Positions 53,020 to 62,552 are shown, counted from the first letter of the stretch. The stretch is DNA of 64,000 nucleotides from an uncultured bacterium (GCA_949283255.1 CASDRS010000016.1:1-64000); one strand, 5' to 3'. Numbers and translations are program-made. The notes: generated from the letters alone by a model not told the origin.

Positions 53020-54198
53020 ATGAAAAAGATTTTGGTTTTATTTGCATTACTTTTACTTTTCGCAAATCAATGCTTTGCTGTTGAAAATTTGACGTTCCTT
53101 TATATCAATGGTTCTAACAACAACGATGAAAAAATGAAAAATTGGTATATTAATGGCGTAAGCAAGCTTCATCCCGTTATTAAAGAAAAATTTGAAAAAA
53201 ATCCTTCTGTTAAACAATGGGCCAAGGAGAATGAGCTGGTTATAAATTCTGAGCCGCAAATTTTCTTTTGGGGTTATGATAGCAAAACAGATTTGGATTT
53301 TGTAAAAGAAAGATTAAATATTTCCAAAGCATACAGTTCATTTATAGCTTATGAAGTGAGAAGTCTTTTAACACAGTTTATGCATGACGCTATTTGGGTG
53401 CAAAAAGATCACAATATGCTTCCTATTCTTGATGAACTTAACAATCAGGTTAAATCTCTTGCTCAACAAAATCAAAATGTAGTTTTGTATGGATATTCAG
53501 CCGGAACTTTTGTTACTTACCAATATATGATCCATAAATTGCCATACATAAAGCTTGAAAAGTTTTTGACATCAATAAAGAATGATGATGATTTTGTTGA
53601 ATTTGTAAAAAATAATCCTCGTAAAGATACTTGTCTATCTGCTTTAATGCATGATAAAGGAAATTTGGGAGTTTTAGCAAATGACGGGCATTTTGTTTTA
53701 AATCAAAATAATGAGGTTTTGAAGAAGAATTATCTTAATATTGATGCTATGACTGATTTGTATTGTGCTCCGCCTAACAGAGTGAAGGCTATAGTTAATT
53801 TTGCAAGTCCGCTCCCGCTATTTTATTCCGATTTAGCAGATAAAAATTATGAAATGACGTTTTATAATAAATATTTACTTAAGTATTTAATGGAAAACGG
53901 ACTCTATTTCTTGACGGTCAATTTTAGGGAAGATCCTTTGGGATTTCCTTCTGCTGATAATGTTACAATTGAGCAGATGGAACAACTTCTCGGTTTTAAA
54001 TTTAACAATCCAAAAGGTGTTGTTTATAATAATTCAAATATTTGGTCAAAACGTTCTGCTTTTATTGCGCATACTTCCTATTGGTCTGCGAGAGGTTGTT
54101 TTGCTAATGCCATTGTACAAAGTTTTGTGGATGGTACCAAGTTTTTGTATGACAAGGATTATCAGGAAAAAGTACTAAAAAAGAAAAATAACAAATAA
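53020..54198 (+). CDS. Secreted alpha/beta-hydrolase-like protein
   Basis: A 392-aa exported protein. The start at 53020 is chosen because it opens a clean signal peptide (KKILVLFALLLLFANQCFA), whereas the frame upstream (from 53002) does not. Around residue 155-165 QNVVLYGYSAGTFVTYQYM contains a G-x-S-x-G nucleophile elbow (GYSAG) after a strand, as in lipases and esterases. TFLYINGSNNND near the N-terminus resembles the oxyanion-side strand, and HTSYWSARG near the C-terminus could give the catalytic His. No specific family recognised; a periplasmic or secreted serine hydrolase is likely. Confidence 0.65.
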   Translation: MKKILVLFALLLLFANQCFAVENLTFLYINGSNNNDEKMKNWYINGVSKLHPVIKEKFEKNPSVKQWAKENELVINSEPQIFFWGYDSKTDLDFVKERLNISKAYSSFIAYEVRSLLTQFMHDAIWVQKDHNMLPILDELNNQVKSLAQQNQNVVLYGYSAGTFVTYQYMIHKLPYIKLEKFLTSIKNDDDFVEFVKNNPRKDTCLSALMHDKGNLGVLANDGHFVLNQNNEVLKKNYLNIDAMTDLYCAPPNRVKAIVNFASPLPLFYSDLADKNYEMTFYNKYLLKYLMENGLYFLTVNFREDPLGFPSADNVTIEQMEQLLGFKFNNPKGVVYNNSNIWSKRSAFIAHTSYWSARGCFANAIVQSFVDGTKFLYDKDYQEKVLKKKNNK

Positions 54199-54217
54199 TT
54201 ATGAATAATATTTGAGA

Positions 54218-54886
54218 TTAAGTTTTGTTCTGCAATAATTTAAACTTGTTTTTTCTTGCTTCGATTATTTTATCTTTACACAATTTGCTTATTTCAACGG
54301 ACATTGCACTACGTTCTACGCAAAGATAATCCGCAAGACTTTGTCTGTCAAAAGGAATTTCAAATTCTGCGGATTTGTGTTTTTGAGATTGCGAAGATAA
54401 GTAGCTCAAAAGTTTTTCTCTGGTTGTGCGTTTTGACAGGCATTGAAGTTTCGTGTTTAATTTCATATTATTTGTCGATAAAATTTTTAGAAGATTATTT
54501 ATCAAAAGTATATGAAATTTACAGCTCTGAGTACAAGGGGTCGAAATGTTTTTTGAATTAATTAGTAAAATTGTGCTTTGGGTGGAAGCTTCTATGCTTA
54601 TTGGGAATTCACAATTATTTATTGAATAAGATTCACCAAACAACTGTAGTGGTTCAATTTCTGATAATATTGAACGGTTCCCCATATAATCATATTGTAC
54701 CATTTGAGCTTTGCCATCAAGAAGAATTGCGCACACACTGTATTTTGTTCCTTCGTGGAAAATAGTTTCTCCGCTTTCGAATGTTTTTATTTTGCCGTTT
54801 AGACAATGCACCAATGCAGATAGTTCCTCTTCTTTTATTCCGTCAAATAATACACTTTTTTTTAATAACCCGATATATTTTTCCAT
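54218..54886 (-). CDS. Crp/Fnr-family transcriptional regulator
   Basis: A 222-aa regulator. Start chosen at 54886 because AAGGG precedes it and because the longer frame would run through the palindrome at 54897-54912. N-terminal cyclic-nucleotide-type beta roll (about 10-125: FESGETIFHEGTKYSVCAILLDGKAQMVQY), dimer helix, and winged HTH with FDRQSLADYLCVERSAMSVEISKL (about 165-190). Cys residues at CTQSC are few, and no N-terminal FNR-type [4Fe-4S] cysteine cluster is present. It lies divergent to hcp, so it resembles the HcpR group that controls hcp under nitrosative stress; that assignment rests on context. Confidence 0.88.
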   Translation of the reverse strand: MEKYIGLLKKSVLFDGIKEEELSALVHCLNGKIKTFESGETIFHEGTKYSVCAILLDGKAQMVQYDYMGNRSILSEIEPLQLFGESYSINNCEFPISIEASTQSTILLINSKNISTPCTQSCKFHILLINNLLKILSTNNMKLNTKLQCLSKRTTREKLLSYLSSQSQKHKSAEFEIPFDRQSLADYLCVERSAMSVEISKLCKDKIIEARKNKFKLLQNKT

Positions 54887-54896
54887 ATTCCCTTTT

Positions 54897-54912
54897 TGTT
54901 GGATTTCCAACA
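54897..54912. promoter_or_regulatory. Palindromic operator between the Crp/Fnr gene and hcp
   Basis: TGTTGGA-TT-TCCAACA is a perfect 7-2-7 inverted repeat of Crp/Fnr-site length (16 bp). For hcp, a -10 of TATAAA at 54932-54937 would put the transcription start near 54944-54946, so the palindrome would centre at about -40 to -41.5, the classic class II activator position. It also sits just upstream of the regulator's own start, so self-control is possible. Confidence 0.55.
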
Positions 54913-54975
54913 TATTTATTTGCGTGATTAATATAAATTAAAGTAAAAGAAAAGTAAAGTAAAGGAGATAGAATT

Positions 54976-56511
54976 ATGAATAAAATGTTTTGTTTTCAAT
55001 GTGAGCAAACTGCGCAGTGCAAAGGGTGTACTGTTCAAGGCGTATGCGGAAAAACTGCTGATACCGCAAATTTGCAAGATGATTTGACATCAAAAACTAT
55101 AGAATTTGCAAATTGTACGACTTATTCAGAAGCTAATAGTGAGCTTATAATTGATGCACTTTTTACTACGATAACTAACGTAAATTTTGATAATGATTCT
55201 ATCAAAACATTAACTGAGGAAATTTCTGCTAAGATACCTTGTGATAAAAAATTTGATATAAAATCTGTTTGGGAATGTAATGAGGATATAAGAAGTTTAA
55301 AATCGCTTATTTTATTCGGATTAAAGGGTATTGCCGCTTATGCGCATCACGCAAAAGTTTTGGGATACAGCGATGAAAGTGTGGATAAATTTTTCTGGGA
55401 AGCTTTGCAGGGAATTTCAAAAGATTTGAGCGCAGACGAGCTTCTTAATTTGGTGTTAAAAACAGGTGAAATTAACCTTAAGTGTATGGAGCTTTTGGAT
55501 AAAGCTAATACAGAGACTTACGGCAATCCTGTTCCGACAAAAGTTTCTACAAATATAGAAAAAGGTCCGTTTATTGTTGTAACAGGTCATGATCTTCATG
55601 ATTTAGCGTTGCTTTTAGAGCAAACAAAAGACAAAGGCATAAATATTTATACTCATGGCGAAATGTTACCTTGTCATGCATATCCTGAATTGAAAAAATA
55701 TCCTCATTTGAAAGGAAATTTCGGGACAGCTTGGCAAAATCAACAAAAAGAATTTGATAATTTGCCGGCACCTATCTTATTTACGACAAATTGTATTATG
55801 CCTGTGAAAGACAGTTATGCGGATAGAGTTTTCACCACATCAGTTGTAAGATATCCTAACTGCAAGCATATTGGAGAAGATAAAGATTTCACTCCGGTAA
55901 TTGAGAAGGCTCTTGAGCTTGGCGGGTACAAAGAATTACAAAAAATGACAGGTATTAATGGTGGAGATGTTCTAACTGTAGGATTTGGGCATAACACTGT
56001 ATTATCCGTAGCTGATAAAGTCATTGAAGCTGTTAAATCAGGGGATTTGAAACATATATTCCTTGTAGGAGGCTGTGATGGTGCTAAAACAGGCAGAAAT
56101 TATTATACAGAATTTGTAAAACTAACTCCAAAAGATACTTTGGTGCTTACTCTTGCATGCGGAAAATACAGGTTTAATGATTTGGATTTGGGTGAGATAA
56201 ACGGTATTCCGAGACTCCTTGATATGGGGCAGTGTAATGACGCTTATTCTGCAATAAAAGTAGCGATTGAACTTGCAAAAGCGTTTAATTGTTCGGTTAA
56301 TGAATTACCTTTATCTTTAGTTTTGTCTTGGTATGAACAGAAGGCTGTTTGTATTCTGTTGACTTTACTTTATTTGGGTATTGAAAATATTAAACTCGGA
56401 CCAACACTACCGGCATTTGTTTCTCCTAACGTGTTGAATATTTTGGTTGAAAAGTTTAAAATAAAACCTATAACAACACCGGAGCAGGACTTGAAGGAAA
56501 TATTAGGATAA
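54976..56511 (+). CDS. hcp: Hydroxylamine reductase / hybrid cluster protein
   Basis: A 511-aa iron-sulphur protein that scavenges NO or hydroxylamine under anaerobic nitrosative stress. N-terminal cluster motif C6-x2-C9-x8-C18-x5-C24 is complete. Hybrid-cluster ligand regions are seen: HGEMLPCHAYPEL, TTNCIMP, FTTSVVRYPNCKHI, VGGCDGAKTGRNYYTEF and LACGKYRFN. Length is that of the class without the internal insertion. The AAAGGAG ribosome binding site lies 7-8 bases before the ATG. It is divergent to the Crp/Fnr regulator and overlaps the cupin gene by 1 base. Confidence 0.96.
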   Translation: MNKMFCFQCEQTAQCKGCTVQGVCGKTADTANLQDDLTSKTIEFANCTTYSEANSELIIDALFTTITNVNFDNDSIKTLTEEISAKIPCDKKFDIKSVWECNEDIRSLKSLILFGLKGIAAYAHHAKVLGYSDESVDKFFWEALQGISKDLSADELLNLVLKTGEINLKCMELLDKANTETYGNPVPTKVSTNIEKGPFIVVTGHDLHDLALLLEQTKDKGINIYTHGEMLPCHAYPELKKYPHLKGNFGTAWQNQQKEFDNLPAPILFTTNCIMPVKDSYADRVFTTSVVRYPNCKHIGEDKDFTPVIEKALELGGYKELQKMTGINGGDVLTVGFGHNTVLSVADKVIEAVKSGDLKHIFLVGGCDGAKTGRNYYTEFVKLTPKDTLVLTLACGKYRFNDLDLGEINGIPRLLDMGQCNDAYSAIKVAIELAKAFNCSVNELPLSLVLSWYEQKAVCILLTLLYLGIENIKLGPTLPAFVSPNVLNILVEKFKIKPITTPEQDLKEILG

Positions 56512-56822
56512 TGTCGAAGATTATTAATTTAAAAGATATAGAATATTTAGACACAATAAACAAAAAATTTGTCTTTGATAACGAGCAGAGTTCTCTTACT
56601 CTGCTCTCTTTTAAGGCCGGAGTTGAGAGAAGTATTCACACTGATGAAAAAGATGAAGTCGCTCAAATTATTGAAGGGGTCGCTGATATAACAGTAGGGA
56701 AAGAGGTTTTCAGACTGCAAGCAGGTGAGATGATTGTCATGCCGGCAAAAACTCCACACGGCTTGAAAGCGGTTGAAAATACCAAAATGCTCTTACTTCG
56801 CCCAAAGCATATTCATAATTAA
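56511..56822 (+). CDS. Small cupin-domain protein
   Basis: A 103-aa single-domain cupin. The two cupin motifs are recognisable: GVERSIHTDEKDEVAQIIEG (G-x-x-x-x-HxH-like, here IHTDEKDEVAQIIEG) and AGEMIVMPAKTPHGLKA (G-x-x-x-x-P-x-x-x-H). It binds a metal and may be a redox- or stress-linked accessory protein. The start overlaps the hcp stop by 1 base, so it is translated with hcp; this pairing is common in anaerobes. Substrate unknown. Confidence 0.85.
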   Translation: MSKIINLKDIEYLDTINKKFVFDNEQSSLTLLSFKAGVERSIHTDEKDEVAQIIEGVADITVGKEVFRLQAGEMIVMPAKTPHGLKAVENTKMLLLRPKHIHN

Positions 56823-56839
56823 TCCTTTTTATGTATAAT
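56812..56839 (+). promoter_or_regulatory. Probable promoter of the gene at 56846 (leaderless)
   Basis: TTCATA at 56812-56817, 16-base spacer, perfect TATAAT at 56834-56839, then 6 bases and the ATG at 56846. There is no Shine-Dalgarno sequence. The -35 is in the last codons of the cupin gene. Confidence 0.45.
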
Positions 56840-56845
56840 TAAATT

Positions 56846-57517
56846 ATGGATCAGATATCTTTTAATGCTCGTATAAATATTGATTATGGGAAAGTAAGAG
56901 AGGGACTACTTTTCGATAATTATTTTGATAAACAAGATAAGAAACAAATCAAATTTGTTTTAAAACGAGTAAGAAATCTAGCAGATTTAAAAGAACCGTC
57001 CGTGGTATCGATTAATCCCAGATTAGACAATAATCAGTTGAATTTTATCACTTCAGTTGAGGATAAAACCGGGAAAATAAAGACGGTTATCTCAGAACGT
57101 TCTGCAAGAAAAATGGCTGTTGATGATAATTTTGCAAATCGTTTTGTGTCTAATATTCGACAAGCAATTGTTAATACCGAAATAACAAGGAAAGAATTAA
57201 AAAAAATAAAAGCTCTGTTTAAGAATTCTAAAACTTTGCAAAATGACGGCTTTTTATCAGAGCTGCCATATTTTATGCTTTTACATTTGAATAAGGGTCA
57301 CAATCCTGCTGACCGTATTATTTATGTTTTGAATGAAATTCAAAAGAATTATCCTAAAGAAAAAAGTGTTGTAACTATAAAAAAGATTAAGAAAGCCTCC
57401 AAGGCAGGTCAAACTTCTAAGGTAATGTCTTATTTTACGGTAAAAAATTCTGATGGCGAAAAAGTTTTACCAATTCAATATTTATTAAAAGATCCGATAC
57501 AAAATCTATTTGCTTAA
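56846..57517 (+). CDS. Hypothetical 223-aa protein with N-terminal ISFNA motif
   Basis: I do not recognise a family. The N-terminus reads DQISFNARINIDYG, so the ISFNA motif lies at residues 4-8, similar to VSFTG, PNFQA and TNFKG in other proteins here. The rest is basic and mainly helical, with two strand stretches (PSVVSINPRLDNNQLNFITSVEDKTGKIKTVI). No signal peptide, no membrane segment. It lies after the hcp-cupin operon and before the convergent giant gene (10 bases between stops). Confidence 0.65.
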   Translation: MDQISFNARINIDYGKVREGLLFDNYFDKQDKKQIKFVLKRVRNLADLKEPSVVSINPRLDNNQLNFITSVEDKTGKIKTVISERSARKMAVDDNFANRFVSNIRQAIVNTEITRKELKKIKALFKNSKTLQNDGFLSELPYFMLLHLNKGHNPADRIIYVLNEIQKNYPKEKSVVTIKKIKKASKAGQTSKVMSYFTVKNSDGEKVLPIQYLLKDPIQNLFA

Positions 57518-57527
57518 TCAGTTATGA

Positions 57528-60500
57528 TTAGTAAGTATCTTTACCGATAAGAAATACCAGCAAGTTATTATCTTTTGCAAATTCAAGTAACCAGCTTGGG
57601 CAATCATTAATAGAGTTTTCTTTAGCAATTACTCCGACAATTCTTGAGTTTAAAGCTACTATTTCATTGTGTGAACCGTGAGTTTTCATTTTGCTTTGTT
57701 CAATTATCTGGTCTCTTGAGTAGACAAATGCATCTATAAGATCTTCTTTGCGGAAGATTTTATCCCCAACTTTTAAACTTTTTATTTGTTTTTCAGGATA
57801 TTCCTTTTTGGCTATGTATTTAGCAATAGTAGCATATTCTTGATCGTTCAATTCATAACCCTTTTCAGCCATACGGCTTTTGAAATTATCTTTTACAAAA
57901 GTCCTGTGAGAGTTCTTTTCAAACATCTCATGAACAAAGTCTTCAAATCCTTTTTTATTTCCGGAACTCGTATTAGCATAATAAGCATGAGAAACGTTCT
58001 CGTTACTTACAGCGAGTACAAGACCATATTTTAAATTACAGTATGTGGATTTATTGTCCATACTAATCAATGATATTGATTGAGCAGAGTAATTCATTGG
58101 ATTTTGTGCTAATGTCTTAAAGATATCAAGATATATTCTATCATTATTTACCATGTGAACGTTTAATCTTAAATCTTTAACCGTAATATTATCAAATCCG
58201 TATTGGTATAAGTTTGTGTTCTCATCCATTTGAGATAAATTAAGAACCGGTATCTCAGTTTCAACACCCCTGATATTAACTTTTTCTTTAGGAAATTCTC
58301 TTGCCGGAAGAACTCTGCCTGATGGAGTTACTCTTTCAGGGACTTGAACAAACTTAGATGATGTAATTACAACTTGAGATTGGGCAAGTTTATCAACATA
58401 AGGCTGAATTCTTGCTATTTCTTCTGCAAATTTTTCTTCTGCCTCTTCGAAAGAAGAAGTGTGAGTTTTTTCCATATAAAATTTCTCGTTTACATTTTTT
58501 AAATCAGCTTTTGCCATAATTTGGTATATTAGAAAATCTTCTTGATTACGGCACAATGTCGCAATTTCTTTTTCTCCAATATTTTTCAAATTGTATGCTT
58601 GAAACCAGTGGTGGTTTTCTACAGTCGCAATAATTCTGTTTTTAACTTCTTGAGGGAAGTTGAACCTCTCAAGGATAGAATATACATACTCTGCTGATTT
58701 TGCGGCATGGCCTTTATCAGAGCCTTCTAATAAGTATCTCTTGCTAATATCGTGTAATAAAGTCGCAAATTTAAGTATTATTTTTCCCGTATCGCTCAAT
58801 TGATTATATAAAGGATCGTTCAGAGAATCTTGTAATACTTTTAATATATGTACATCAAGCGTATAAGCTTGATTAGTGTGTTGAGGTTTTTCAAAAATAG
58901 CTGCAAACTCCGGAATCCCTTTAAGAATTGAGTTCAAGAAATCTCTCAAGTCCTGTGAGATTGGCAGATTATCTGCTACTCTGTTATCTATCGTAAACTT
59001 TTTAATCTCTGCGATTAATTTATCAACAAGGTCTTGCTGTTCTTCCGTTAACGTTTGTTCTTTATCACCTGTAGTATTTAATAAGCCTTCAAATCCTGTT
59101 TTTGTACGATCATAACCAAGCATTTCCGCAATATTCACATCCTCTTTAAACTCTTGAGCTGTTTTCATTTTAGCTGCATTAACCAGATCACAAATATTTG
59201 CATATTGAGATTCATCCAGTGACGCTAATTGTTTTGCAAAGATTGTTATATATTCCTTACGTTTAATTAGTGTCTTTATAAGACTGTTATCATCAAGCGG
59301 AGATTCTTGAATAATTTTATAAATTGCCTCATCTGGGGTATTTATTACGTGTTGTAGAGAATTCATCAATTCATCTTTTGTCATTGTTAGGAAAGATGAA
59401 TTTTGTTCAATAAGAGTTGATAATTCATTTACAGTTTGAGTAAAATCTTTCATCTCACCTTTTGCACGATAACGTAGGGAACCACCGACATCAACTTTAA
59501 TTACCCCGTCTTCTCTATATTGGGTATTATCATTTTTAGGTGCATCCCAGTTAGCAAGCCAAGCATCAACAGCAAATCCGTCTGTGAATTGTTCTCTGGT
59601 ATATGGTTCCTCACTTAATTGTGGTACATATTCGCCTGCCATCCCAATAATTTTGCCGTTTTCATCATATACATATTCCATATTAGGAGAATCTATTCCT
59701 GCAGCTCTATACAGACGTGAAGCAATTACTTCTTCAACACTTTGTCCCAGCTTATCTTTTTTAGGATATTTAATGTAATATAATTTATCTCCTATTTGAG
59801 TGTAATATGCTTTGTTTGATCCGCCTTGTGTGCCTATAAAACGTTTGCCTTCATACATTTTATCACCAAGTATAACATTGACTGTTTCTGACTGATGATT
59901 TAATGACAATTCTGATATTTTTTGCGCCGTTAAGGCTTTATCTTTTTCTGATAACTTAAGTGTCGGAATTTCAATGTCCTCTGTTGAATATTCTTGAGTT
60001 TTATAGCCTGCTTCAGATATTATTTTATCCATATTTTGAATAAATTCATCACGAGAATATTGAAGTCTTATTCCTGTTTTACCAAATTGTGTAAAATCAG
60101 CCTCTTGAATAGTTGCATCTGCCTTTTCACTATTACCTATATGTTTTAAGAAATTGACTACATTTTCTTGTGAAGTTTCAACTATCGGATATTTGCTATC
60201 TATCATTTTCATCAACATAGTGATTTTATTATTAATATCCACACCTTGTTTTTTGAAAATTATCTTATCTTCAGGAGTAAACTTAGAAAGAGTTACAAGA
60301 GTATTTATTCTATCCTGTAATTTTAGAGGGATAACACCAGTTGAAATAAGCTGCACGATTTCCTTAATATTTGAGCCATTATCTCTTAATCTTTTTAGGA
60401 TATTAACAACATCGTCATTAAAAATTGATATTGCATTTGCGTTACTACAAATATCTATTATCAAGTCTGTATCAACTCCTGCAGATACAAAACCTTTTAT

Positions 60501-62465
60501 TTTATTTGCAAGAATTTCCGGAGAAATTACTTTATTGCCACTTACTGCCCATAATAATTGAGGTATATCTGCCACTGGATAATTTTTATCTTCAGTTATA
60601 TAATCAATCAAATCTATTTGAGTGTTAGCCATATTTTTGTCAGGTGATATTGCATTAGCTATCATTGGAATATCAGAGTAGTTTAGTTTTTGTTCATTTA
60701 CTGATTTCAAAATAAAATTTTTGCTGTTTTCGTTGTTGCAATAAGACAATAATAAGCCTATATCTTTTAGCTGAATTCGTGGGTTCTTTATTAATTCTTT
60801 TGTCAGTTCTGTTTTGATCTTAGATGCTTCTTCTGACATGTTATATGCTCCGCAAAAACGAGCAATATCATCTATATTTTTTTCAGGATATGTATTCCAA
60901 ATTTGTTCAACTAAAATATTGATATCTTTCATAACTTTTGAGTCAGGAATATATTGTAAAGATCTTAATATTTTTTCGACATCCGATAATTCCACATTTT
61001 TCGTATATAAGAAATTTCTTATTAATTGAATTTTTTCATTGAGAGCATTATTTGCTCCACCATAAAGAACACTAAATAATTGTGTAATTTGGTCTACTTT
61101 TAAGTTCTTTTGATCTATTAATTCTTCTATAAAATTTCTAACTATTGTTGGGCTTTGGTCTTTAACCAATGTCATTAATGACGGAATATCTACTTGTGGA
61201 ATATCACCCCTCTGAAGCAAATCTTTCGCTAATATAGCTTTTTCATCATTTACTTTTGATTTTTCGCTTGAACGCCTGTATGAGGACGTGAATAAGTTAA
61301 TATTCTCATTATCAACATCTTTATTAGCAATTAAACTTCTTACTAAGTCTTTTTGTTGAGCTCTTGAACCCGGAGTACCATGAAGTGGAGCTAATAATGA
61401 TGGAATATCTTTTGGGTCAACATTCGGATTGTTAGAAAGTTCACTTACAAAATCCCAATCAGGCTTTTCTTGTGCTTGGATGCGTTCCAGATTATATATT
61501 GTAAGATTTATGTCCTTTTTATCATAGTTTGGACTGCTAATTATTACGTTTAAATATTTATCAAATTCCGGAGACTTGTTTGTTAATACCAAATATAAAT
61601 TTTCACTGCTCAATTTGTCAAACAACTCTTTTTCTTTAAGGTATTCTACTTTTGTTTTTATCATATCAACATCAATTTTTGAGTCAGATGTCAAATAATT
61701 AAAGGCTTTATCTTCAAGTTGATCTTTTATATCTTGCGGAACAGTTTTCCATAATTCAAGATTTTCTTTATTGAAGATTTTTGTAGAATAATTACCTTGT
61801 TCAAGATATTTGATAATTGTTTTTGAACCGATATTTTGGAAATCGGCTTCTGTAAAACCGCTTAAGCTTGCAACTAAAGATGGGTAGTTGGAATCTTTAG
61901 TTATTTTTTTCCAGTCAGCATAAAAGGCAAAACCTACATCTTTTTTTATGAAATCTCTTATTGCTTTAGGTGTAGCTGCAATTCCGTTTTTGATATCTTG
62001 TATAGTAGATGGGTATAGATCTCTGTTTAAATTGGCAATACTCTGGAAAGTTACTGATTCTAATTCTTCTGTGGTAAAATTTTCGAATATATTCAAAAAA
62101 GTACACAAACTATGAAAATTATTGCAAAATCTTTGAAACGTTTCTTTAGAAATATCTGCTTTATTTATATAACCAACAAATTTATCTAGAACTTCTTGAG
62201 GAATTTCCTCCAAAAATGATTGGAAATGATATGAAGCCATTAATTCTGCACAATCAGACGGAATAGATGATAATAGATTTAAAGTTTTAGAGTCTAAACT
62301 CATATCGCCACAATATATATATTCTAAAATTTTATTAGACAACTTGTCTTTATACTGATTGATTACTTCAATTCGCTTCTGAAGGTCTTCAGTAGGAATT
62401 TCATACTTGAATGTATATTTATTATTACTATTATTATACGCATACCATCTGTTTGCATAAATCAT
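57528..62465 (-). CDS. C-terminal part of a split giant protein: helical repeats, HipA/PI3K-fold kinase-like domain, HD phosphohydrolase
   Basis: A 1645-aa frame. Residues about 300-760 form a helical repeat array (units of roughly 40 aa with a recurring D-I-x-x-L near the end of each, as in VDIPSLMTLV, VDQITQLFSV, LKDIGLLLSY, YSDIPMIANA and VADIPQLLWA). About 876-1000 is kinase-like: GTQGGSNKAYY (Gly loop), LYYIKYP (Lys), EEVIASRLYRAAG (Glu), FAVDAWLANWDAPKNDN (catalytic) and KVDVGGSLRYRA (metal-binding DxG). About 1200-1290 is an HD domain: LDVHILKVL, LLHDISKR, GHAAKSAEYV and ENHHWF. The last 250 residues are unassigned. The frame continues upstream for 28 sense codons to a TAA at 62550, and no ribosome binding site precedes the ATG at 62465, so it is probably one half of a larger gene. 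Confidence 0.75.
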   Translation of the reverse strand: MIYANRWYAYNNSNNKYTFKYEIPTEDLQKRIEVINQYKDKLSNKILEYIYCGDMSLDSKTLNLLSSIPSDCAELMASYHFQSFLEEIPQEVLDKFVGYINKADISKETFQRFCNNFHSLCTFLNIFENFTTEELESVTFQSIANLNRDLYPSTIQDIKNGIAATPKAIRDFIKKDVGFAFYADWKKITKDSNYPSLVASLSGFTEADFQNIGSKTIIKYLEQGNYSTKIFNKENLELWKTVPQDIKDQLEDKAFNYLTSDSKIDVDMIKTKVEYLKEKELFDKLSSENLYLVLTNKSPEFDKYLNVIISSPNYDKKDINLTIYNLERIQAQEKPDWDFVSELSNNPNVDPKDIPSLLAPLHGTPGSRAQQKDLVRSLIANKDVDNENINLFTSSYRRSSEKSKVNDEKAILAKDLLQRGDIPQVDIPSLMTLVKDQSPTIVRNFIEELIDQKNLKVDQITQLFSVLYGGANNALNEKIQLIRNFLYTKNVELSDVEKILRSLQYIPDSKVMKDINILVEQIWNTYPEKNIDDIARFCGAYNMSEEASKIKTELTKELIKNPRIQLKDIGLLLSYCNNENSKNFILKSVNEQKLNYSDIPMIANAISPDKNMANTQIDLIDYITEDKNYPVADIPQLLWAVSGNKVISPEILANKIKGFVSAGVDTDLIIDICSNANAISIFNDDVVNILKRLRDNGSNIKEIVQLISTGVIPLKLQDRINTLVTLSKFTPEDKIIFKKQGVDINNKITMLMKMIDSKYPIVETSQENVVNFLKHIGNSEKADATIQEADFTQFGKTGIRLQYSRDEFIQNMDKIISEAGYKTQEYSTEDIEIPTLKLSEKDKALTAQKISELSLNHQSETVNVILGDKMYEGKRFIGTQGGSNKAYYTQIGDKLYYIKYPKKDKLGQSVEEVIASRLYRAAGIDSPNMEYVYDENGKIIGMAGEYVPQLSEEPYTREQFTDGFAVDAWLANWDAPKNDNTQYREDGVIKVDVGGSLRYRAKGEMKDFTQTVNELSTLIEQNSSFLTMTKDELMNSLQHVINTPDEAIYKIIQESPLDDNSLIKTLIKRKEYITIFAKQLASLDESQYANICDLVNAAKMKTAQEFKEDVNIAEMLGYDRTKTGFEGLLNTTGDKEQTLTEEQQDLVDKLIAEIKKFTIDNRVADNLPISQDLRDFLNSILKGIPEFAAIFEKPQHTNQAYTLDVHILKVLQDSLNDPLYNQLSDTGKIILKFATLLHDISKRYLLEGSDKGHAAKSAEYVYSILERFNFPQEVKNRIIATVENHHWFQAYNLKNIGEKEIATLCRNQEDFLIYQIMAKADLKNVNEKFYMEKTHTSSFEEAEEKFAEEIARIQPYVDKLAQSQVVITSSKFVQVPERVTPSGRVLPAREFPKEKVNIRGVETEIPVLNLSQMDENTNLYQYGFDNITVKDLRLNVHMVNNDRIYLDIFKTLAQNPMNYSAQSISLISMDNKSTYCNLKYGLVLAVSNENVSHAYYANTSSGNKKGFEDFVHEMFEKNSHRTFVKDNFKSRMAEKGYELNDQEYATIAKYIAKKEYPEKQIKSLKVGDKIFRKEDLIDAFVYSRDQIIEQSKMKTHGSHNEIVALNSRIVGVIAKENSINDCPSWLLEFAKDNNLLVFLIGKDTY

Positions 62466-62549
62466 TGAATTTTCTGAATTTAGATATTCTAAAAATTCTT
62501 TAGGAAGTTGTTTATGTAATTTTGCACATTCAATAATTTGATCAAGATG

Positions 62550-62552
62550 TTA
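62550..62552 (-). other. In-frame TAA splitting the giant gene
   Basis: The TAA ending the upstream frame (DFDKF then stop) is in phase with the codons that follow: 28 sense codons, then the ATG at 62465 in the same frame. A single base change (for example from AAA, CAA or GAA) would restore one frame of over 2100 codons. This could be a nonsense mutation, a sequencing error or a recoded stop. Confidence 0.8.

Noticed and set aside
62463-62465. ATG at 62465 as the genuine start of an independent gene
   Set aside because: No Shine-Dalgarno sequence or -10 box precedes it, and the frame continues upstream in phase to the TAA at 62550.
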